Origin: Singulisphaera sp. GP187 | Lineage (GTDB): Bacteria; Planctomycetota; Planctomycetia; Gemmatales; Gemmataceae | DNA length: 54,100 nt | Reading direction: 5' to 3' | Assembly: GCA_945905925.1 (NCBI GenBank) | Contig: CAMDQN010000029.1 | Coordinates: 1 to 54,100, forward strand | Made by a program: the position numbers and the translations under genes | Notes under the pieces: generated by a model | What the model was told of the DNA's origin: nothing | The model's database searches: none | What the model saw: the letters and a program-made list of their open reading frames with translations, nothing else | In this document: positions 18,142-27,302 of the stretch, one piece after another | How the letters are laid out: each line of letters begins with the position of its first letter | Numbering within the stretch: position 1 is the first letter of the stretch

Positions 18142-19401
18142 CAAACACACGCGGTCCCCGAACCGCGCGACCAGCGCGGCGCGAGCGGTGTCGCCGAACC
18201 CGCGCCCCGTGCGCGTGCGGAGGTCGAGCCGCAGCAAGCCGTTCAGGTGCGGCGAGTCGGCGAGCGCGAGCGAGCCCGCGTCGCCGATTTCCGATTCGCA
18301 CAGGTCGAGTTCGAGCAGGCCCGCGAGCGCGCCCGACGCGGCGAGATCGGCCGCGCCGGAGTCGCGCACGTGGTTGTTCGAGAGGTTCAGCACGCGCAGC
18401 CCGCGGACCCCGGAACACCCCGCGAGTGCCTTTATCGCACTCGGCCCCAGCGCGTTGTTGGAGAGATCGAGCATTCGCAACCCCGCGAGGCCGCTGGCCT
18501 CGGTCAGCGCTTTCACGCCCGCGAGGCCGGGCCGCGTCTTGTGCAGGTTCAGCTCGCGCAGCCCGCGAACGATCCCGCTCTCCGCCAGGGCGGTCACGCC
18601 GTCCATCGCCAGCGGGTTGTCGCTCATGTCGAGGGATTGCAGTTCGTGCAGCGCCGAGAGCTGGAAGAGGTTTTCGGCGTCGTGGCGGCCCACGCGGTTG
18701 TTCGCGAGCGACAACCGTGACAACGCACTGCCGCGCCGGACGGCACCAAGCGAATCGATCAAGAGAGCGGGGGGGAATGCGTTCGCGCTCAATTCGAGTG
18801 CCTTCAACCGCCCGAACAGCGGCGACGCGGCCAGCGCGGTCAACCCCTCCGGCGCGAGGCTCTCGAACTCGAACTCGAGTTCGGTGATATTCTTCGCGTG
18901 CGGGGACTGGGCGAACCGGGCGATGTCGCTCGCGTCGAACCACCCCGTGGAGAACGCGAGCCGGTGCAACCGCGCGAGGTGCGGCCAGTCCGCGAGCGCC
19001 GCGAGGCTGGGACGGTCGCGTTGATCCAGGTCGATGGCCTGAATGGGGGCCGCGTCGAACACCGCATCGCCGCTTTCGAGGAGCGCGGCCAGCGACAGCA
19101 CGCCGACCTTCCACGGGAACCCGCGGCGGAACTCGAACCGGTGCCAACTGCACCCGCTCGGCACCCGTGGGAGCGATTGGGTCATGAGCCAGCCGGTCAC
19201 GGCGTCGGGGTCGTGCTGGCGCGCATTCACCCAGGTCGGGTCGTAGGTCGGAAGGCGCGCAAGCGCGACCTGCGTGCGGATGAACCCGGCGCGCCGGCCC
19301 TCGCCGTTCTCTTCGATGAGATCGGCGAACGCGAGGCGCGGTGTGTCCTCGTCCGGGTGCGCGCAGATGGCGCGGTAAAGGGCGTCGTGCGAACTGGTCA
19401 T
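18139..19401 (-). CDS. TIGR02996-domain leucine-rich-repeat protein (paralogue C)
   Basis: The product has 420 residues. TIGR02996 occupies about residues 1-48 (SHDALYRAICAHPDEDT and LAFADLIEENGEG), followed by LRRs through most of the remainder, with regular motifs such as LRMLDLSNNALGPSAI and LRVLNLSNNHVRDSGA. No signal peptide. The ATG at 19401 starts the conserved domain. The last codon TTG and stop TAG read into the palindromic repeat as GTAG. LRR phase and length resemble paralogue A more than D. The role is unknown. Confidence 0.85.
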   Translation of the reverse strand: MTSSHDALYRAICAHPDEDTPRLAFADLIEENGEGRRAGFIRTQVALARLPTYDPTWVNARQHDPDAVTGWLMTQSLPRVPSGCSWHRFEFRRGFPWKVGVLSLAALLESGDAVFDAAPIQAIDLDQRDRPSLAALADWPHLARLHRLAFSTGWFDASDIARFAQSPHAKNITELEFEFESLAPEGLTALAASPLFGRLKALELSANAFPPALLIDSLGAVRRGSALSRLSLANNRVGRHDAENLFQLSALHELQSLDMSDNPLAMDGVTALAESGIVRGLRELNLHKTRPGLAGVKALTEASGLAGLRMLDLSNNALGPSAIKALAGCSGVRGLRVLNLSNNHVRDSGAADLAASGALAGLLELDLCESEIGDAGSLALADSPHLNGLLRLDLRTRTGRGFGDTARAALVARFGDRVCL

Positions 19402-19486
19402 CGGGTGGTGTCTGGCCTCCGTGGCGATTTCACCGGCGCAGTTTACGCGGCCCGCACCACCGGCGCCTATGCCAGTGGCGCCACGG

Positions 19487-21007
19487 TTACAGTGGGAATT
19501 CGACGCGATTCTTGAACCGCTTCTCCAGAACGCCCCGGTCCGCGAGGTCGAGACCGGTCGCGCAGATGTGCCGCAACCCGGCGAGCGACCGGCTGGTCGC
19601 GAGCGCCGCAGCCCCTTCGCCCGTGAGCGGGTTCCGACACACGTGCAACTGATCCAGCCCCGGCTTGCCGGCCCACCGCGCGAGCGCCCGCGCGCCATCC
19701 GTGGTGATCTGGTTCCCCATCAGGTAGACAACCGCCGGTGTACACACGAGACCCGACACGAGACGGTCGATTGCGGCGTCATTCAAGCGGTTGTAATCGA
19801 GGTCGAGGTACACCAGTTCGGCCAGGCGCGGGCACTTCGCGAGTACGTCCACGTCCTCGGTTGTCAGGTCGCAGTTGTGGAACGAAATCGCACGCAACCC
19901 GCCCGCTGGTGCGGTCGCCAGGACCGCACGGTCCAGGTTCTGGATCGGGTTCCTTTCCAGTTCGAGGATGGTCAGGCTCTTGAGGTGTTTCGAGGTCAGT
20001 AGCGCGGTGAGTCCCCGGGCCGTGATGCGATTGTGCGACAGGTCGAGGTATTGCAGGTTAGCCAACAGCGGCGACGCGGCGAGGCGTTCGACCTCGTCGT
20101 CGCCGAGGTTGCCGAACGCGAGCATCAGTTCCCGCAGGTTGTGAAGGGGTGCGCGGAGGAACGCGTCCATCGTTTCGAGCGTCCAGTTGCGGCTGCACAA
20201 CCGGAGGCGTGTCAGCCCGCCCATGTGTTGACTTTGGAAGAGCGTCGCGGCCGTGTCCCCGGTGACACCCTCGTTGGAAATTTCGAGCGAGCGAAGGCCG
20301 GTCCAGTATGGCGAACCGGCCAGCGCCGTTGCGAACCGCCCGGTGGCTGCGGCGGCACTCGGCCTGTAGGTGAGGGCGCGCACGCCGGCCGCAGCCGGGT
20401 TTGTACTCATCTCCTCGAACAACTCAGGTTCGGTGTGCGCCAAGTTCAGGGCGTGCGCCCACCGCAACAGCCCGCGTTCGACACGCCCGATCGGTAGGAG
20501 AGAGGAATGCTCGATCGTGAGTTCGACCGACGGGCACCACCGGACGACGGTGTCGGCGTGCCGGATGAAATGTCGGGCGAAGCGCGTGCCGTCGATAACG
20601 GTCGCGGACGCCTGGAACCCGCGGCACGTTCCGGTTCCCCAACTGAGTCCGCACTTCGCGGGGGCCGGGCGCCCGGCGTTGCGGACACGCGCCGACCGCG
20701 GGCGGAGCTTCGCCGCTTCCCTTTCGAGCGCCAGTCGGCGGCCCACGTCCGTGTCGGCACGGTCCCATCGCACGCGTGCGGCGATGTGCCCGCAGCCACC
20801 TTGCTTCTCGATGTGGTCGAGGAAACGGATCAGCGATTCCGCCGGCGAACCGTCGTCGCGGAGTTGCTCGCAAGCGCATTCGATGCGGATCAGCGCCGCC
20901 CAGTGCGGTTGGTCGTTTTCGTCGAGCCAGTCCGCCAACACTAGCCTCGGCGTGTCGTCGTCGGGGTTCGCGATGATCGCGGCCAGCAGTGCGTCACGGT
21001 CGTTCAT
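19487..21007 (-). CDS. TIGR02996-domain leucine-rich-repeat protein (paralogue D)
   Basis: The product has 506 residues, longer than its three paralogues. It has a typical TIGR02996 start (NDRDALLAAIIANPDDDT), then an Arg/Cys-containing insert of about 80 residues (roughly 60-140) that the others lack, then LRRs such as LQYLDLSHNRITARGL. ATG 21007 is preceded by AGGA about 9 nt upstream. It is the first of four same-strand paralogues and is divergent from the CNNM-type gene, so the 120-bp region between them probably holds the promoter for the whole array. Confidence 0.83.
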   Translation of the reverse strand: MNDRDALLAAIIANPDDDTPRLVLADWLDENDQPHWAALIRIECACEQLRDDGSPAESLIRFLDHIEKQGGCGHIAARVRWDRADTDVGRRLALEREAAKLRPRSARVRNAGRPAPAKCGLSWGTGTCRGFQASATVIDGTRFARHFIRHADTVVRWCPSVELTIEHSSLLPIGRVERGLLRWAHALNLAHTEPELFEEMSTNPAAAGVRALTYRPSAAAATGRFATALAGSPYWTGLRSLEISNEGVTGDTAATLFQSQHMGGLTRLRLCSRNWTLETMDAFLRAPLHNLRELMLAFGNLGDDEVERLAASPLLANLQYLDLSHNRITARGLTALLTSKHLKSLTILELERNPIQNLDRAVLATAPAGGLRAISFHNCDLTTEDVDVLAKCPRLAELVYLDLDYNRLNDAAIDRLVSGLVCTPAVVYLMGNQITTDGARALARWAGKPGLDQLHVCRNPLTGEGAAALATSRSLAGLRHICATGLDLADRGVLEKRFKNRVEFPL

Positions 21008-21127
21008 CGGGGCGAATCCTCTCACTCACTGCGGTTTCCATCACTTCGGCCCGCTCTGATAGAATACCTGGCGCCGCGCGTTCGCGTCAGTGCGGGTGCG
21101 TTACCATTCAAACAAAAGGAAACCTCC

Positions 21128-22339
21128 GTGGTCGCGTGGTCCGCTGATTCGCTCGGACTTCTGGCGGCGGCCGAAGGCGAGATGAGCCAGACGCTCCTGC
21201 TCGTTGGGTTGGTCGCGATCCCGTTGCTGGTGGCCGTCAATGGGTTCTTCGTCGCGGCCGAGTTCGCGCTGGTCGCGGTCCGCCGGACACGGGTCGAAGA
21301 GTTGGTGAACCAGGGGAAGAAAGGCGCGGTCGGTTTGCTCGCGGCCCTCGACGACCTGAACCGGAGCGTCGCCGCGTGTCAGTTGGGGATCACGGTCGCG
21401 AGCCTCGCGCTCGGGTTCGTCAGCGAACCGGCCATTCACCGGCTCATCCACCCGCTGATGTCCGCGCTGCCAGGCGAGTGGGCGCGGGCGCTGTCCATCC
21501 TCATCACGCTGTCACTCATCACGTACATGCACGTCGTGTTCGGCGAACAGATGCCGAAGCTCGCGGCGCTCCAGGCGAGCGAAGCGGTAGGGCTGTGGGT
21601 CGCGCGGCCCGTGTATCTGTTCGGCCGGGCCACGTCGCCGCTCATCCGGCTGATGAACGGGTCGAGCAACTGGTTCCTCCGGCGTCTGGGCTATCGCGGG
21701 GACGGCGAAGAAGGCGAGGTTCACACGGTCGATGAACTGCGGCTGTTGGTGGAAGACAGCGAAGAGGCTGGCGAGATCGACGCGGACGCGGCCGACATGG
21801 TTCTCGGCGTGTTCGCACTGGCCGATAAGGTGGTGCGAGACTGCATGGTGCCGCGCGACCAGATGGCCGCGCTCGACGTGTCCACCTCGCCGGATAAAGT
21901 GCTCGAAATCGCCAGACTCGGCGCGCACACGCGGATGCCGGTGTTCGAGGGCACGCCGGACACAATCGTCGGCATCGTGAACACGAAGGACTTGTTCTTC
22001 CTGTTCAGCACGTCCGGCGCGGTGCTCCTGGAAGACGCGCTCTACCCGGCGACGTTCCTCGACCCGGAAGAACCTGTGGCGAACGCGTTTAGACTCTTTC
22101 GCAAGTCGCACAGGCCGATGGCCGTGGTGCGCGATGGCGAAGGCAAGGTGTTGGGCCTCATCACGCTCGAAGACGTACTGGAAGAGATCGTGGGCGACAT
22201 CGAGGACGAGCACGACGTGCCAGTGCCAAAGCTGAAACTCGCTCGCCGGCGCGCGGGCGCATTGCCGGGCAAGTCCGGGACGCACCAACCGGTGAAACCG
22301 CACCTGACCGACCCGCGCGACAAGCCGGCGGGGAGTTGA
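21128..22339 (+). CDS. CNNM/HlyC-type membrane protein with CBS pair, short C-terminus
   Basis: The product has 403 residues. It has an N-terminal CNNM (DUF21) transmembrane domain with four hydrophobic segments (about 20-170, including NGFFVAAEFALVAVRRTR and HVVFGEQMPK), followed by a CBS-domain pair (about 225-365). Family members are implicated in divalent cation (Mg2+/Co2+) export or tolerance at the cytoplasmic membrane. The usual C-terminal CorC_HlyC domain of about 80 residues is absent, and the protein ends shortly after the second CBS domain in a basic, proline-rich tail. The start is a GTG at 21128 with AGGAAA upstream. Nothing suggests a frameshift. Confidence 0.88.
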   Translation: MVAWSADSLGLLAAAEGEMSQTLLLVGLVAIPLLVAVNGFFVAAEFALVAVRRTRVEELVNQGKKGAVGLLAALDDLNRSVAACQLGITVASLALGFVSEPAIHRLIHPLMSALPGEWARALSILITLSLITYMHVVFGEQMPKLAALQASEAVGLWVARPVYLFGRATSPLIRLMNGSSNWFLRRLGYRGDGEEGEVHTVDELRLLVEDSEEAGEIDADAADMVLGVFALADKVVRDCMVPRDQMAALDVSTSPDKVLEIARLGAHTRMPVFEGTPDTIVGIVNTKDLFFLFSTSGAVLLEDALYPATFLDPEEPVANAFRLFRKSHRPMAVVRDGEGKVLGLITLEDVLEEIVGDIEDEHDVPVPKLKLARRRAGALPGKSGTHQPVKPHLTDPRDKPAGS

Positions 22340-22349
22340 CCGATGTGCT

Positions 22350-22811
22350 TCACCAGCCGGCGTCCTCGTCGTCGTAGAGTGACGGGCGCTCGTCGATGTC
22401 GAGCGGGCTCGCGCCGAACACCCCCACCTTCACGCCATGTTTGCGGAGTTCGGTTGTCGCGTACCCGTTCACCAGCGTGAGGATCACCAGCCCCATACAC
22501 GGGATGATCGTCGCGAGGCCGAACACGAACGCCGCGAACGCGCCACGCAGTTCCCACGACAACCTGAACACGTAAATCCCGCCGACTACACCGAGAATCA
22601 GCATGAGAATCGCCGGGAACTCCATCCCCGCGGGGTGGGCCTCGCTCAACACCGTCAGCGCGATGTACCCACCCCACAGCGCCAGTTGCGCCAGCACGAC
22701 CGCGATCAGCCACCGCTGGTACCGGGCGATTCGCTTCAGTTCCTCGACCGGGCGCTCGTAGCTCGGCCGGTCGAACTCGTCCTCGAATGCGGCCATTGCG
22801 TCTTCCCGCAT
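22350..22811 (-). CDS. Small predicted membrane protein of unknown function
   Basis: The product has 153 residues. A charged N-terminus (about 1-30) is followed by three to four hydrophobic segments between residues 35 and 120, and an acidic C-terminus. I recognise no family beyond resemblance to planctomycete hypothetical membrane proteins. ATG 22811 is chosen because GAGGT lies 7 nt upstream. The gene follows the ROK kinase gene with a 10-bp gap and is likely co-transcribed, and it converges with the CNNM-type gene. Confidence 0.65.
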   Translation of the reverse strand: MREDAMAAFEDEFDRPSYERPVEELKRIARYQRWLIAVVLAQLALWGGYIALTVLSEAHPAGMEFPAILMLILGVVGGIYVFRLSWELRGAFAAFVFGLATIIPCMGLVILTLVNGYATTELRKHGVKVGVFGASPLDIDERPSLYDDEDAGW

Positions 22812-22821
22812 CGCGACAACC

Positions 22822-23817
22822 TCACTGTTTTCGCTGTACGAGCATCCGGGCACAGCCCGCAGCGCCGATGAAGCCCGCGTCCGAACCGAGGCTCGCGAAC
22901 GCGATCTTCACCGACTTCGTCGGGAACGGCAGCCCGTACCGATTCACGTAAGCGCCGATCTTCGATCGGAACCACTCGCCCGCCGCGACCATCCCGCCGC
23001 CGAACACGATCATCTCGGGATCGACCGTCGCCATCACCGCGCATGCGCCGAGTGCGAGGTAGTACGCGGTGTCGTCTACCACCTTCATCGCCAGTTCGTC
23101 GCCGTCGGCCGCGTACCTAAAGATGACCTTCGCTGTGAAATCCTCGTCGGTTGCAGTGTAGTAGTCGCGGAGCTTGCTCGCCGGTCCGCGCCAGCACGCC
23201 ATGTCTTCTCGCGCGCGCTTGACGACGTTCGTTGCACTGCCGTAGGCTTCGAGGCACCCGCGAGCGCCGCACCCGCACTGCCGGCCGGTGTCGGGCATCG
23301 CGATCCGCACGTGACCCAGTTCACCGCCGTGGCTGTGCTCGCCCTCGATGATCTTGTCGTCGATGATGATGCCGCCGCCGACACCGGTTCCGAGAGTGAA
23401 CAGTACCATGCTTTTCACGTCGCTGGCGGCCCCGACCCAGAACTCGCCATAAGCCGCGGCGTTCGCGTCGTTCTGGTACGCGGTCGGCAGGCCAAATGCT
23501 TTCGCGATGTGATCGCGGACCGGCACGTTCTTCCACGGCTTCAGATTGGGCGGGTCGAGGATCAATCCGGCTTTGATGTCCATGAGGCCCGGCGTCGCGA
23601 CTCCAATCGCAGCGATGTTGGTGAACGTCAGGTTCGCGGCGGCGACCGCGCGGCGAATCGTCTCGCACATCGTCTCCAAACCTTCGTCCTGTCCGCGCTC
23701 CGGGTTAGTGTCCATTACTACTGGCTTGGACAGCGGCCGCCCGGCGCCGGTTACCACCGCTGCCTTCATCGTGGTCCCGCCGACGTCCAGTCCGACGTAG
23801 TTGTCCTGTGCAGCCAT
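22822..23817 (-). CDS. ROK-family sugar kinase, glucokinase-like
   Basis: The product has 331 residues. The ATP-binding DVGGT motif (11-15), the catalytic Asp in NDANAA (116-121), GTGVGGG (143-149) and the ROK zinc site (His169 with Cys181, Cys183 and Cys188 in CGCGARGCLE) are all intact. Bacterial proteins of this form usually phosphorylate glucose at C6 in the cytoplasm. The exact sugar cannot be told from sequence, and no DNA-binding domain is present, so it is a kinase rather than a repressor. ATG 23817 is preceded by GAGAG. A small membrane protein gene follows by 10 bp. Confidence 0.88.
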   Translation of the reverse strand: MAAQDNYVGLDVGGTTMKAAVVTGAGRPLSKPVVMDTNPERGQDEGLETMCETIRRAVAAANLTFTNIAAIGVATPGLMDIKAGLILDPPNLKPWKNVPVRDHIAKAFGLPTAYQNDANAAAYGEFWVGAASDVKSMVLFTLGTGVGGGIIIDDKIIEGEHSHGGELGHVRIAMPDTGRQCGCGARGCLEAYGSATNVVKRAREDMACWRGPASKLRDYYTATDEDFTAKVIFRYAADGDELAMKVVDDTAYYLALGACAVMATVDPEMIVFGGGMVAAGEWFRSKIGAYVNRYGLPFPTKSVKIAFASLGSDAGFIGAAGCARMLVQRKQ

Positions 23818-23830
23818 TGCTCTCTCGGTT

Positions 23831-23902
23831 GGTCGTGTTTCGTGTTTCGTTTGTGCGATTTGGGTTTGGAAGAACGCGAGGGCGAAGCACCAAACACGAA
23901 CC
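23831..23902. repeat. Imperfect inverted repeat of CGTGTTT units
   Basis: GGTCGTGTTTCGTGTTT at 23831-23847 is roughly reverse-complementary to AAGCACCAAACACGAACC at 23885-23902, and further CAAACAC units follow to 23918. Pairing is imperfect, so this is a weaker member of the palindrome series. It lies in the leader of the ROK kinase gene. Confidence 0.45.
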
Positions 23903-24129
23903 ACCAAACACCAAACACATTCCCCAAGTTGTACCGACTGCGCCGCAGTTGTGACAGTGGGAGTGTTAACGAGCCTTAGCGCGGGTCCGCAGGTGTTAAC
24001 TGTTGATGCGCACGTGCGCAAATCGGTTCGGCCGGGCCGATCTTTTCGCGGACCGGTGACCTACGGTTGGAGAACCAACATCCCCCCGCGACAGCCCAAG
24101 CGGGTCGCCCACCCACAAGTCCGCACATT

Positions 24130-24798
24130 ATGGAACCGCTCACACCGCAGGTGATGCACAAGCTGGTCTTCACCATTCTCGTCCACGGGCTGCCGGATGC
24201 GCAGTCGAACGTGGCCTACGAGGTGCTTCTGGAAACCCAGAACAACCCAAACCCGCAGGTACGGGAACTGGCCGTGGTCGCGCTGGCGGAACTGTCGGTA
24301 CCCGCAGCCAAGCGGGTCGCGGCCCTCGCGAAGGGAATGCGCGATGCGTCGGCCCGCGTGCGGCGCCGCGCGGCGCGCGCGATGGGCGACTTCGGGGTGC
24401 AGGCGATCCCCGCCGTGCCCGCGCTCGTGATCGGGCTGCACGACGCCGACACCAGCGTGCGCCGCAACTGCGCCGGCACGCTCGGGCGCCTCGGTCCTGC
24501 GGCGGCCCCGGCCGTCACCGGACTGGTGAACCTGTTGGCCGAACCGGAGACCCGCAGCCGCGTGGTGGCCGCGACCGCACTCAAGCGCGTCGGTCGTGGG
24601 GCCGTGCCCGCGTTGCTCGTCGGGTTGCGGAACGCCGACCCCGAGTTCCGCGCCCGGTGTGCGAACCTCCTGAACTACCTCGCCGCAGACGACGACGAAG
24701 TGAACAATGCGATCCGCGCTGCACAAGCCGACAAGGAGCACTGCCGTGAGATGTCCGGCGCCGACCACTTCGTCCCGCACGCGCTCACGACGAGTTGA
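24130..24798 (+). CDS. HEAT-repeat protein
   Basis: The product has 222 residues built of alpha-helical HEAT or PBS-lyase-type repeats of about 35 residues, for example VRELAVVALAELS and VRRRAARAMGDFG. No catalytic motif, signal peptide or membrane segment is visible, so a scaffolding role is likely. ATG 24130 begins the repeats after a short N-terminus. A TTG 63 nt upstream is also in frame, and neither has a clear ribosome site. It is convergent with the SDR gene. Confidence 0.72.
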   Translation: MEPLTPQVMHKLVFTILVHGLPDAQSNVAYEVLLETQNNPNPQVRELAVVALAELSVPAAKRVAALAKGMRDASARVRRRAARAMGDFGVQAIPAVPALVIGLHDADTSVRRNCAGTLGRLGPAAAPAVTGLVNLLAEPETRSRVVAATALKRVGRGAVPALLVGLRNADPEFRARCANLLNYLAADDDEVNNAIRAAQADKEHCREMSGADHFVPHALTTS

Positions 24799-24815
24799 GG
24801 ACAAAGTCCTCCGGG

Positions 24816-25610
24816 TTAAATGCGGCGGCTCATCATCCACTTCACCGCCGAGAGAACCGCACTTCGCGGGAAGAATCGCTCCGCGAACAGCATCAACTTG
24901 TTCCGCCACCCGGGAACGACCATCCGCCGACCGGCCTTCAGCGCGCGAAGGCCAGCCGCGGCCACTGGGCGCGCGCCCATCGCCTGACCCGCGCTGAACG
25001 CGCGTGTCGTCTGCATCCCCGAAACCGCCGCGAACTCGGTCGCCACCGGACCGGGACACAGCACCGTGACCGTGACACCAGTTCTGCGCAACTCCGTGTG
25101 CAGCGCTTCGGAGAACGAGTTCACGTAGGCCTTCGTCGCGTAGTACACCGCCATGTACGGCCCAGCCTGGAACCCCGCGATGGACCCGACGTTCAGGACG
25201 CGGCCTGAATCGCGCGCGACGAACGCGGGCAGGAACAGCCCGGTCAGTTCGGTGAGCGCTACGACATTCACCTGGAGCATCTGGAGCGCTTTGCCGAGGT
25301 CCGACTGCGCGAACTTGCCGAGGTCGCCGAACCCGGCGTTGTTTACCAACACATCGATCGCGATCCCCGCGGCACTGATCGTGTCGAACAATTTGCGAGG
25401 CGCGTCCGGCTCCACGAGGTCGGCGGGGAACACGTGACACGTCGCGCCATGTTTCTGTTTCAGTTCGTCCGCGAGCGCCTGAAGTTGTTCGGAGCGGCGC
25501 GCGGTGAGTACGAGGTCGTGATCGACCGCGAGGAGGCGGGCGATCTCGGCGCCGATCCCGGCGCTGGCCCCGGTGACGAGCGCGACCGGCCGCGCGGAAG
25601 GCGAGGACAT
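24816..25610 (-). CDS. Short-chain dehydrogenase/reductase
   Basis: The product has 264 residues and has all classical SDR features: TGASAGIG cofactor loop (13-20), NNAG (90-93), and the catalytic Ser143, Tyr156 and Lys160 (YYATK). The C-terminal extension with a Trp- and Arg-rich end and the Gly/Pro-poor substrate loop suggest a membrane-adjacent lipid or steroid-type substrate, but this is inference. The NADP(H) preference is not readable with certainty (TARRS after strand 2 favours NADP). ATG 25610 is followed upstream by the 25631-25759 repeat, then by scpA on the same strand. Confidence 0.85.
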   Translation of the reverse strand: MSSPSARPVALVTGASAGIGAEIARLLAVDHDLVLTARRSEQLQALADELKQKHGATCHVFPADLVEPDAPRKLFDTISAAGIAIDVLVNNAGFGDLGKFAQSDLGKALQMLQVNVVALTELTGLFLPAFVARDSGRVLNVGSIAGFQAGPYMAVYYATKAYVNSFSEALHTELRRTGVTVTVLCPGPVATEFAAVSGMQTTRAFSAGQAMGARPVAAAGLRALKAGRRMVVPGWRNKLMLFAERFFPRSAVLSAVKWMMSRRI

Positions 25611-25630
25611 GATGGTGTTCCGTTTTGTTG

Positions 25631-25759
25631 GTAGGTGCCGCTTGCTGAGCGGAACGGCTGGACAATTCGTATTGCTCGATACATTCGCGTTCGCGTCTGG
25701 CGAGATACTTCTTATCGATCCAAGTTGTGTCGTCGCGCCGCTCGGCAAGCGGCACCTAC
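25631..25759. repeat. 129-bp element with 22-bp inverted ends, overlapping scpA stop
   Basis: GTAGGTGCCGCTTGC begins the left arm (25631-25652), and the right arm (25738-25759) is its reverse complement with one G-T pair. The 85-bp centre shows no strong hairpin. The stop TAG of scpA (25756-25758, minus strand) lies in the right arm, again within GTAG. The element lies between scpA and the SDR gene and looks like a non-autonomous mobile or REP-type unit. Confidence 0.85.
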
Positions 25760-26475
25760 TCCACGGCCGGTATGGTGACGAGGAAGATGTCCCCCTCGGG
25801 TTCGGGCTGTTCCAGACCTAAGCCGCGGTGTCGGATCAGCTCGAGTACCGCGAGGAAGATACCGATCAAGCGCGCCTTGAAGTGTGGCGGCGGGAATGCG
25901 TCGCGGAACGGGAGTCGCCCGCCGGCCGCAGTCACGCAGTCCTTAAGCTGCGCTTCGTAAACGTGCTGCGGCGTGTCATCGACCGCAATTGTCGCGGGCT
26001 GAAGCGACTGCGTTTCGCGCATGAGCCGTGCGAATGCGCTGACCAAGTCCCAAAGTTCGACCGGGCGCACCTTCGGACTGCGGTCGCGATCAACCTCCAC
26101 GGGTTCCTGCCGCGAGATCCGCGTACCGGCGGCTTCCGCCTTCGCTTCCAATGCTGCCGCCGCGTCCTTGAACTTGCGGTATTCGAGTAACTGCCGCACG
26201 AGTTCGCGCCGCGGGTCGGGTTGGTCATCACTGGCGAACTGTGTGTCAGCCGGGAGCAGCGTCCTACTCTTGATCTCCATGAGCGTCACGGTCATCACCA
26301 GGAACTCTCCCGCAAATTCAACGTCGAGTTCCTTCACCGCGAGGATGTAAGCGAGGAACTGGTCGGCGATGGTCGCAATCGGGATATCGAGAACGTCCAC
26401 CTCGTTTCGCTTGACTAGATAGAGGAGCAAGTCGAGTGGGCCGTGGAACGCGTCGAGTGCGACGAGGTGTGACAT
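25756..26475 (-). CDS. scpA: Segregation and condensation protein A
   Basis: The product has 239 residues. The N-terminal FHGPLDLLLYLVKRNEVDVL and DIPIATIADQFLAYI region and the winged-helix C-terminus match ScpA, the kleisin subunit of the bacterial SMC condensin complex. ScpA bridges SMC heads and binds ScpB to condense chromosomes. scpB is not adjacent. ATG 26475 begins at the conserved start. The stop codon TAG is part of the GTAG of the 25631-25759 repeat. Confidence 0.9.
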   Translation of the reverse strand: MSHLVALDAFHGPLDLLLYLVKRNEVDVLDIPIATIADQFLAYILAVKELDVEFAGEFLVMTVTLMEIKSRTLLPADTQFASDDQPDPRRELVRQLLEYRKFKDAAAALEAKAEAAGTRISRQEPVEVDRDRSPKVRPVELWDLVSAFARLMRETQSLQPATIAVDDTPQHVYEAQLKDCVTAAGGRLPFRDAFPPPHFKARLIGIFLAVLELIRHRGLGLEQPEPEGDIFLVTIPAVE

Positions 26476-26930
26476 GGGACAGCAGTATAACGCGGCGAGA
26501 AGAAAAACCTAGCCGGGTAGCCCCGGCTGGGTCGAACTTCGAACGGTCGAACGCACCGCGGTCGCGCGAGAACCCCGGCGGTAGCGAAATCGCAAGCGGC
26601 GGCGAACATTTTCTCCAATTGCCCTTTTTATTTTTCACACACACCATATTATTCTGTCACTGGGCGGCGGGTGCCGTTCAGTTCAGGAGCTACGAACCGC
26701 TTTGCTGCTATCTCGCTCTGCACTTCTTGGTCTTTTGACTTTGAGCTACCCTCACAGCCTCCAAGACAGTCAAGCTAGCATCGTCGCAATCGCAGAGGAA
26801 CTGTGGTATTCGGCCATTTCGCGTGACAATCGCGGATGATCGAGCCCCCGGCTACTCGTCAGTCCTGTCCTCAGCGCGGGGGGTTCCGCGCAGCGTTCTA
26901 TCGGGCCCACGGCCCAAGAAGTGAATGATT
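26476..26930. other. 455-bp intergenic region upstream of RRM gene
   Basis: No gene was recognised. A short hairpin at 26511-26528 (AGCCGGG/CCCGGCT, loop TAGC) lies just upstream of scpA's start. An AT-rich block (about 26609-26656, including TATTAT at 26647-26652) stands out from the GC-rich surroundings and may hold the promoter of the RRM gene, leaving a leader of more than 250 nt, which is common for RNA-binding cold-shock-type genes. Confidence 0.4.
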
Positions 26931-27302
26931 ATGGCGAAGAAGTTGTACGTCGGGAACATCTCGTTCCAGACCACCAGCGACGATCTGGTGCAGGCGTTCT
27001 CCCAGTACGGCACCGTACTGGGCGCGCAAATCGTCAGCGACCGCGAAACCGGGCGCAGCCGCGGGTTCGCGTTCGTCGAGATGCACGACGGTGGTGATGA
27101 GGCCATCGCGGCCCTCAACGGCGCCCAACTCGGCGGTCGGACTCTGACCGTGAACGAGGCCAAGCCCCGCGAAGAGCGTCCCCGCTCCGGCGGCGGCGGT
27201 GGCGGCTACGGCGGCGGCGGCGGCGGCGGTGGCCGCAGCGGTGGCGGTGGCTACGGCGGCGGTGGCGGTGGCGGTGGCCGCAGCGGTGGTGGCCGCTACT
27301 AA
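26931..27302 (+). CDS. Single-RRM glycine-rich RNA-binding protein
   Basis: The product has 123 residues. A single RNA recognition motif spans residues 4-80, with RNP2 LYVGNI (5-10) and RNP1 RGFAFVEM (44-51) intact, followed by a low-complexity Gly/Arg/Tyr tail (about 85-123) repeated as GGGG-Y and GGRSGGG units. This matches the bacterial RbpA/glycine-rich RRM proteins found in cyanobacteria and planctomycetes, usually linked to RNA chaperoning under cold stress. The start is taken at ATG 26931 rather than two codons upstream, because MAKKLYVGN is the usual beginning. The gene has a long leader. Confidence 0.9.
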   Translation: MAKKLYVGNISFQTTSDDLVQAFSQYGTVLGAQIVSDRETGRSRGFAFVEMHDGGDEAIAALNGAQLGGRTLTVNEAKPREERPRSGGGGGGYGGGGGGGGRSGGGGYGGGGGGGGRSGGGRY

